Assembly: GCA_043743785.1 (NCBI GenBank)
Contig: JAYTVW010000088.1
Location: 11,762-75,761 of the forward strand
Source of the DNA: JAQTNA01 sp043743785
GTDB lineage: Bacteria; Pseudomonadota; Gammaproteobacteria; Burkholderiales; Rhodocyclaceae
Reading direction: 5' to 3'
Length of the DNA: 64,000 bases
The position numbers and the translations under genes were made by a program. This document shows positions 59,363-64,000 of the stretch, piece after piece. Position 1 is the first letter of the stretch. Every line of letters begins with the position of its first letter. The notes beneath the pieces were generated by a model. That model was not told the origin of the DNA and did no database searches. It saw only the letters and a program-made list of their open reading frames with translations.

Positions 59363-61912
59363 TCAGCCGCCTTGGTCTACGCTGATGGCCTGGAAGTTCG
59401 CCAGAAAGCGCTCGATTTGGTCGGCGGGCAGGGGCGGACTTACCAGGTTGCCCTGCATGGTTTCGCAATTCAGGGCGCGCAGGCGGCTGGCCTGGGACGG
59501 GAATTCCACGCCCTCGGCGATGACCTCCAGTCCCAGGCTGTGGCCCAGGGCGATGACGGCCATGACGATGGAGGCGTTGCCGTCGTTGCCTGTCATGTCA
59601 TGCACGAAGGAGCGGTCTACCTTGAGCTTGTCCACCTTCAGTTGTTGCAGGTAGGCCAGGGAGGAATAGCCGGTGCCGAAGTCGTCAATCGACAGGCGCA
59701 CCCCCAGGCGCTTCAGGTCTGCCAGAGCCTGGATGGACAAATCCCGCTCCGCCATGACGAAACTCTCCGTGATTTCCAGTTCCAGCAGATCCGGATTGAT
59801 GCCGGTCTCCTCCAGGACGGCCTTGACGGCCTTGACCAGGTGGCCCCGGCCCAGCTGTACGGTGGAAACATTCACGGCGGTCTGGCGCGGCGCCAGGCCC
59901 GCGTCGGACCAGCGCCGGATCTGTCGGCAGACGGCTCGCAACACCCAGTCGCCGAGGCGCACCACCAGGCCGCTTTCTTCCGCCAGGGGAATGAAATCCC
60001 CAGGCAGGATGAGGCCCCGTTCCGGGTGGTTCCAGCGCACCAGGGCCTCCAGGCCGACAATGCGGCCGCTCTGCAGATCCACCTGGGGCTGGTAGTGCAT
60101 GACCAGTTCTTCCCGGTCCAGGGCGTGGCGCAAGTCGCCGGCCATGCGCAGTCGCGCCCGTGCCCGGCTGCTCATTTCCGGCGAGAAGAAGCGCAGGCTG
60201 CTGCGGCCCTGGGCCTTGGCCTGGTGCAGCGCGGCGTCGGCGTTGGAGAGCAGGCTTTCCGCGTCCCGGCCATCCGAGGGGAAGAGGGCGATGCCGATGC
60301 TGGCGCCGACGTAGATCTTGTGCTCGTCCAGCACGAAGGGGGCGGCCAGGGCGTCCACCATCTGCTGGGCCATGAGGTCGAAGCCCGGCTGGCTGGCGTT
60401 CTGCTCGATGATGATGTTGAACTCGTCGCCGCCGATGCGGGCCATGGCGTCGATGTCCGGCAGCAGGGTGCGCAAGCGCTGGGCCGCAGCCACCAGCAGC
60501 CGGTCTCCGAGGCTGTGGCCCAGGCTGTCATTGACGGTCTTGAAGTTGTCCAGGTCCAGGAACAGCAGGGCGAATTCCGTCTGGCCGTGTTCCGCCTGTT
60601 GGATGGCGTGCTTCAGGAGTTCGCCGAACAGGGTGCGGTTCGGCAGGCCGGTGAGGGGATCCCGATGGGCCAGGTAATCCAGCGCCTGCTCCGCCTGGCG
60701 GCGGTCCGTGATATCCCGCAGGGAACCCCGGCGCCCCCGGTATTCGCCACCGGGATCGAAGACGGCCTTGCTGAGATGCTCCATCCAGTGCTCAAAGCCA
60801 TTTCGGGCGATGATGCGGAAAGCCTGGCTCGCCGCTTCCGCCGGGGGCAGCGGTCCCTTGGTTCGCCAGGTACCAAGATCGTCCGGGTGGATGATTTTTT
60901 CCATCAGCGCCGGGTCGGCGAAGAACTCCTCGGGGGCGTGGCCAGAGATGTTCTGGCAGGCAGGGGAGACGTAGAGGTAGCGGCCATCCGGGTCCAGCCA
61001 GTATTCCCAGTTGGGGGAGTAGTCGGCCAGGATGCGATATTTGGCTTCGCTCTGTTCCAGCTGGGCGGTGCGCAGCGTGACCTGGGACTCCAGGGATCTG
61101 CGCAGGGTGGCCAGTTCCAGGTGAGTGCGGACCCGGGCCCGTACTTCATCAATGTCGAAGGGTTTGGTGATGTAGTCTGCGGCGCCCACATTGAAACCGC
61201 GGATTTTTTCCTGGGTGGCATCCACCACGGTGACGAAGATCACGGGCACATGGTCCCCGTCCGGCAGGGCCTTGATGCGCAGGCAGACTTCGTAGCCATC
61301 CATTTCCGGCATGACGATATCCAGCAGCACCAGATCCGGCGGCATGGGGCCGGCCATGATCTCGATGGCCCGGGCGCCGGAAGTCGCCACCTGGATGCGG
61401 TATTCGCCCTTGAGGGCTTCCAGCAATTCGTGGATGTTTTCCGGCATGTCATCCACCACCAGCAGGGTGGGCGGGGCATAGCCGTTGCTTTTCCGGGCCG
61501 GGCTGGTCAGCTGCCGGCGATGGTGGCGCAATTCCAGTTGGGTGCGGATGCGCAGGCGCAGCAACTCGGGATTGACCGGCTTGGTGAGGTAATCCGCCAC
61601 GCCCATCTGCAGGCCCAGAGCTTCGTCCGAGGCTTCCGCCAGGGCCGTGACGAAGATGACCGGGATGTCGGCGGTGGCCGGGTCGGCCTTCAGGCGGCTC
61701 AGTACGCCATAGCCATCCATGCCGGGCATCTTGATGTCCAGCAGGATCAGGTCGGGCCGGGGCTGGCGCCGGGCCAGTTCCAGGGCTTTTTCACCGTTGG
61801 TGGCGGCCGCAATGGCGTACTCCTTGCGCAGGACGTTCATGAGCACGTGCAGGTTCTCATGGACGTCATCCACGATGAGAATGCGGTGACGGCTGTCGGC
61901 GGTTTCAGGCAT
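59363..61912 (-). CDS. REC-REC-PAS-GGDEF-EAL signalling protein
   Basis: An 849-residue cytosolic protein. Two receivers (about 10-125 and 145-265, D in LLDIKMPGMDG and LLDIVMPEMDG) are followed by a PAS region (~290-410), an intact GGDEF domain (ARIGGDEFN) and an intact EAL domain (GLEALVRW, DDFGTGYSS). The R-x2-D inhibitory site before GGDEF is missing (PDID). It can in principle both make and break c-di-GMP. Its ATG overlaps the stop of the upstream hybrid kinase by eight bases, so phosphate probably flows from that kinase's HPt domain. Confidence 0.93.
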   Translation of the reverse strand: MPETADSRHRILIVDDVHENLHVLMNVLRKEYAIAAATNGEKALELARRQPRPDLILLDIKMPGMDGYGVLSRLKADPATADIPVIFVTALAEASDEALGLQMGVADYLTKPVNPELLRLRIRTQLELRHHRRQLTSPARKSNGYAPPTLLVVDDMPENIHELLEALKGEYRIQVATSGARAIEIMAGPMPPDLVLLDIVMPEMDGYEVCLRIKALPDGDHVPVIFVTVVDATQEKIRGFNVGAADYITKPFDIDEVRARVRTHLELATLRRSLESQVTLRTAQLEQSEAKYRILADYSPNWEYWLDPDGRYLYVSPACQNISGHAPEEFFADPALMEKIIHPDDLGTWRTKGPLPPAEAASQAFRIIARNGFEHWMEHLSKAVFDPGGEYRGRRGSLRDITDRRQAEQALDYLAHRDPLTGLPNRTLFGELLKHAIQQAEHGQTEFALLFLDLDNFKTVNDSLGHSLGDRLLVAAAQRLRTLLPDIDAMARIGGDEFNIIIEQNASQPGFDLMAQQMVDALAAPFVLDEHKIYVGASIGIALFPSDGRDAESLLSNADAALHQAKAQGRSSLRFFSPEMSSRARARLRMAGDLRHALDREELVMHYQPQVDLQSGRIVGLEALVRWNHPERGLILPGDFIPLAEESGLVVRLGDWVLRAVCRQIRRWSDAGLAPRQTAVNVSTVQLGRGHLVKAVKAVLEETGINPDLLELEITESFVMAERDLSIQALADLKRLGVRLSIDDFGTGYSSLAYLQQLKVDKLKVDRSFVHDMTGNDGNASIVMAVIALGHSLGLEVIAEGVEFPSQASRLRALNCETMQGNLVSPPLPADQIERFLANFQAISVDQGG

Positions 61913-64000
61913 GCTGGTTTTCCCGTCTTGCTGGATTCAGGCGTTGGGCGAGGGCTTGGACCTGGGCCAGGGCCTCGTCCACGGCAAATACATCCACATC
62001 GGCAGCGATGGCGGCGATGTCCGTTTCCAGTTCACTGCCGGCCACGCCGGTGCGCAGTTCGGACAGCAGGGGTTCGGCGGCCCCCAGATCAGAACGCAGG
62101 GCATCCCGCAGGCTATCCAGTAAGGCCTCAAGGCGGCTGGCATCCAGGGGCTGGCCCCGGGGCGCGGCGGAGGGGGGGATGCTGATGTCGAGGCTGTCGA
62201 TGTCCGCCATGACGGCCATGAGCAGCCCGTGGATATCCGCCAGAGCCGCCGCGCTCGGGGCGAAGCCTTGTTTCAGCTCGGTCTCGATGCCGCTCAGCCG
62301 GCCGTGCAGGGCCATGGCGCCGATATTGCCGCAGACGCCGCGGAGGGCGTGGCAGTAATCTGCCGCGCCCTGCAACGTGTCTTCCACCAACAGGCGTTGC
62401 AGGCGGGGAACGGCGTCCGCATGGCGTTCGCGAAAGCGCCGGAGCTGCTTGCGATAGGCTTCCGCCTTGCCGCCGATGCGCAGGATGCCATCCCGGGCCT
62501 GCAGGCTGGGCAAGGCCAGCAAGTCGGCGGGCAGTTCGGCGGGAACGCTGGGGGCGGTGGCGGTTGTCGCGCTAGACGGCCGGTCCAGGGGCAGCTTGAC
62601 CCATTTTGCCAGGACGGCCATCAGGCGATCCGGCGCCACGGGCTTGGTGACATGGTCATTCATGCCGGCCGCCAGGCTGCGGTCGGCGTCTTCGGCCATG
62701 GCCAGGGCGGTCATGGAAATAATGGGCAGAGTGGCATAGCGTTCGCCACCTGCGGCCCGGGCCAACTCCCGGATGCAGCGGGTGGCCTCCAGGCCGCCCA
62801 TCACCGGCATCTGGATATCCATGAGTACCGCGTCGTAATCCCGTTCCTGTACTTTGATCAGGGCTTCGGCACCGTTTTCCGCTTCGTCCACCTCGATGCC
62901 TTCTCCCCGCAAGAGGCCGGTGGCGAATTCCCGGTTGATGTCGTTGTCTTCCACCAGGAGGAGGTGCAGGCCGCGGAAGAGGCCGGCGGTGTCGAGGGGC
63001 CGCAGGGCGGCGGCCTGTTCCGCCGCCGGGCCGCTGAGCAGGCGCCCGCGGCCGAGAACAGACAGGATGGTGTCCAGCAGCATGGAGGGGGAGACAGGCT
63101 TGATGAGGAAACCGTCCACCCCCGCCCCTGTGGCCCGCTGCATGACGTCGCTACGGCCGTAGGCGGTGACCATGACGATGCGGGGCTTCTTCACGATGCC
63201 GGCGTCGTCGTGTATGCGCCGGATGGTTTCATCCCCCTTCATGCCGGGCATGCGCCAGTCCATCAGTACCAGGTCGAAGGGGTGCTCGGAAGCCGCTTCC
63301 AGCATGGACAGGGCCGTCATGCCGTTGGTGGCCACGGCCACCTCCAGCTTGAAGACCCGCAGCATCTCCGAGAGGATTTCCCGGGAGACTGCGCTGTCGT
63401 CCACCACCAGTACCCGGATATCCTGCAGCAGGGGCCCCGCCTGCGCCACCAGGGCCAGGCGTTGGGCCTGGGCCTCGGCCGCCACCTTGAGGCGGGCCGT
63501 GAAGCAGATGGTGGTGCCCTTGCCGGGCTGGGAGTCTTCGACCCAGATGCGCCCGCCCATGAGGTCCACCAGATTCTTGCTGATGGCCAGGCCCAGACCC
63601 GTGCCGCCGAACTTGCGCGCGGTGGAGGTTTCGGCCTGGGTGAAGGCCTCGAACAGCCGGTCCGTCTGGTCGGCGGAGATGCCGAGGCCGGTGTCGGAGA
63701 CGGCGATCTCGATGCGCGAGGTGTCCGGCGCCCCGCTGATGTGCGGCAGGGCCCGAAGCGCCAGGCGGACTTCGCCGGATTCGGTGAACTTCAGGGCGTT
63801 GGAGACCAGGTTGAGAATGACCTGGCGCAGCCGGGTCGGGTCGCCGTTCAGCCAGCGCGGCGTGCCCGAGGTCACGTCATAGACCAGGCGCACCCCCTTG
63901 GCGGCGGCGTGGTCGCGCCACATTTCGTGCACGCGGTCGCCCAGTTCGATCACGTCGAAGGCGGTGGTTTCGAGCTCCAGGCGCCCGGCCTCGATCTTGG
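61905..64000 (-). CDS. Hybrid histidine kinase with REC-REC-HPt, 3' part (start outside window)
   Basis: The frame is open to base 64000 and the N terminus is missing. From the edge inward: the end of HisKA (KIEAGRLELE), HATPase_c (DTGLGISAD, GTGLGLAIS), receiver 1 (LVLMDWRMPGMKG), receiver 2 (AVLMDIQMPVMGG) and an HPt domain with H in YCHALRGVCGNIG. It is a complete phosphorelay in one chain. The next gene on the strand, overlapping by eight bases, carries two receivers and GGDEF/EAL, so the relay likely controls c-di-GMP. Confidence 0.92.
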   Translation of the reverse strand, partial: KIEAGRLELETTAFDVIELGDRVHEMWRDHAAAKGVRLVYDVTSGTPRWLNGDPTRLRQVILNLVSNALKFTESGEVRLALRALPHISGAPDTSRIEIAVSDTGLGISADQTDRLFEAFTQAETSTARKFGGTGLGLAISKNLVDLMGGRIWVEDSQPGKGTTICFTARLKVAAEAQAQRLALVAQAGPLLQDIRVLVVDDSAVSREILSEMLRVFKLEVAVATNGMTALSMLEAASEHPFDLVLMDWRMPGMKGDETIRRIHDDAGIVKKPRIVMVTAYGRSDVMQRATGAGVDGFLIKPVSPSMLLDTILSVLGRGRLLSGPAAEQAAALRPLDTAGLFRGLHLLLVEDNDINREFATGLLRGEGIEVDEAENGAEALIKVQERDYDAVLMDIQMPVMGGLEATRCIRELARAAGGERYATLPIISMTALAMAEDADRSLAAGMNDHVTKPVAPDRLMAVLAKWVKLPLDRPSSATTATAPSVPAELPADLLALPSLQARDGILRIGGKAEAYRKQLRRFRERHADAVPRLQRLLVEDTLQGAADYCHALRGVCGNIGAMALHGRLSGIETELKQGFAPSAAALADIHGLLMAVMADIDSLDISIPPSAAPRGQPLDASRLEALLDSLRDALRSDLGAAEPLLSELRTGVAGSELETDIAAIAADVDVFAVDEALAQVQALAQRLNPARRENQHA

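Noticed and set aside
59297..62185. A 962-codon plus-strand frame opposite the GGDEF/EAL gene
   Set aside because: Antisense shadow; the minus strand has intact REC, GGDEF and EAL motifs and the plus-strand product matches nothing.

Overview
The window reads as chromosomal DNA from a high-GC betaproteobacterium, most like the Rhodocyclales (Azonexaceae/Zoogloeaceae type). This rests on gene content: a CrbS-type acetate-response locus, an RquA-type rhodoquinone methyltransferase, an AddAB-like nuclease pair of the form common in beta/gammaproteobacteria, minCDE, nudJ-mnmA, a bacteriohemerythrin and many multidomain sensor kinases. The species assignment is inference. Coding density is high. 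No insertion-sequence transposase, phage genes or CRISPR array were seen.

Layout. 1-10276: the 3' end of acs, then a small membrane protein, an SSS-family transporter/histidine kinase fusion (CrbS-like), a lone receiver protein, a membrane protein that joins a degenerate kinase-like region to a DnaQ-type exonuclease, a CBS/DUF294 nucleotidyltransferase-like protein, and a DUF4212 + SSS symporter pair. 10382-17626: tRNA-Ser(GGA), two small or uncharacterised genes, a FIST sensor with a hybrid kinase, rquA, a 56-residue CDGSH-like protein and a c-haem sensor kinase. 17726-26933: an AddA/AddB-like recombination nuclease pair separated by a brnA antitoxin gene with a truncated brnT, then a FixL/FixJ-like two-component pair. 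27142-31402: a PAS protein, an FNR-type regulator, an RNase D-like exonuclease, a dihaem cytochrome c with a perfect FNR box upstream, and an RlmN-like radical SAM enzyme. 31568-36148: WYL regulator, alaS, NUDIX. 36186-38712: an AT-richer three-lipoprotein operon (CsgG/DUF4810/DUF799) and a hemerythrin. 38850-45725: EAL-HDOD protein, DUF455 protein, NTF2-like protein, waaF, zinc-finger protein, ilvE, nudJ, mnmA. 45801-53301: a large hybrid kinase, a GST, an orphan MNT nucleotidyltransferase, a spermidine-synthase-like protein and minCDE. 53548-64000: a PhnD-like binding protein with a hybrid kinase, yaaA, an M14 carboxypeptidase, ychJ, a two-receiver GGDEF/EAL protein and the 3' part of a kinase-REC-REC-HPt protein.

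Two themes recur. One is signalling: seven sensor kinases, two c-di-GMP-type proteins and an oxygen/redox set (FNR-like regulator, haem kinase, hemerythrin, RquA, FNR box). The other is dispersed inverted repeats: one family has six copies, always between co-directional plus-strand genes, and a second, heptamer-based family runs into the start of waaF. The most unusual single protein is the pseudokinase-exonuclease fusion inside the acetate locus.
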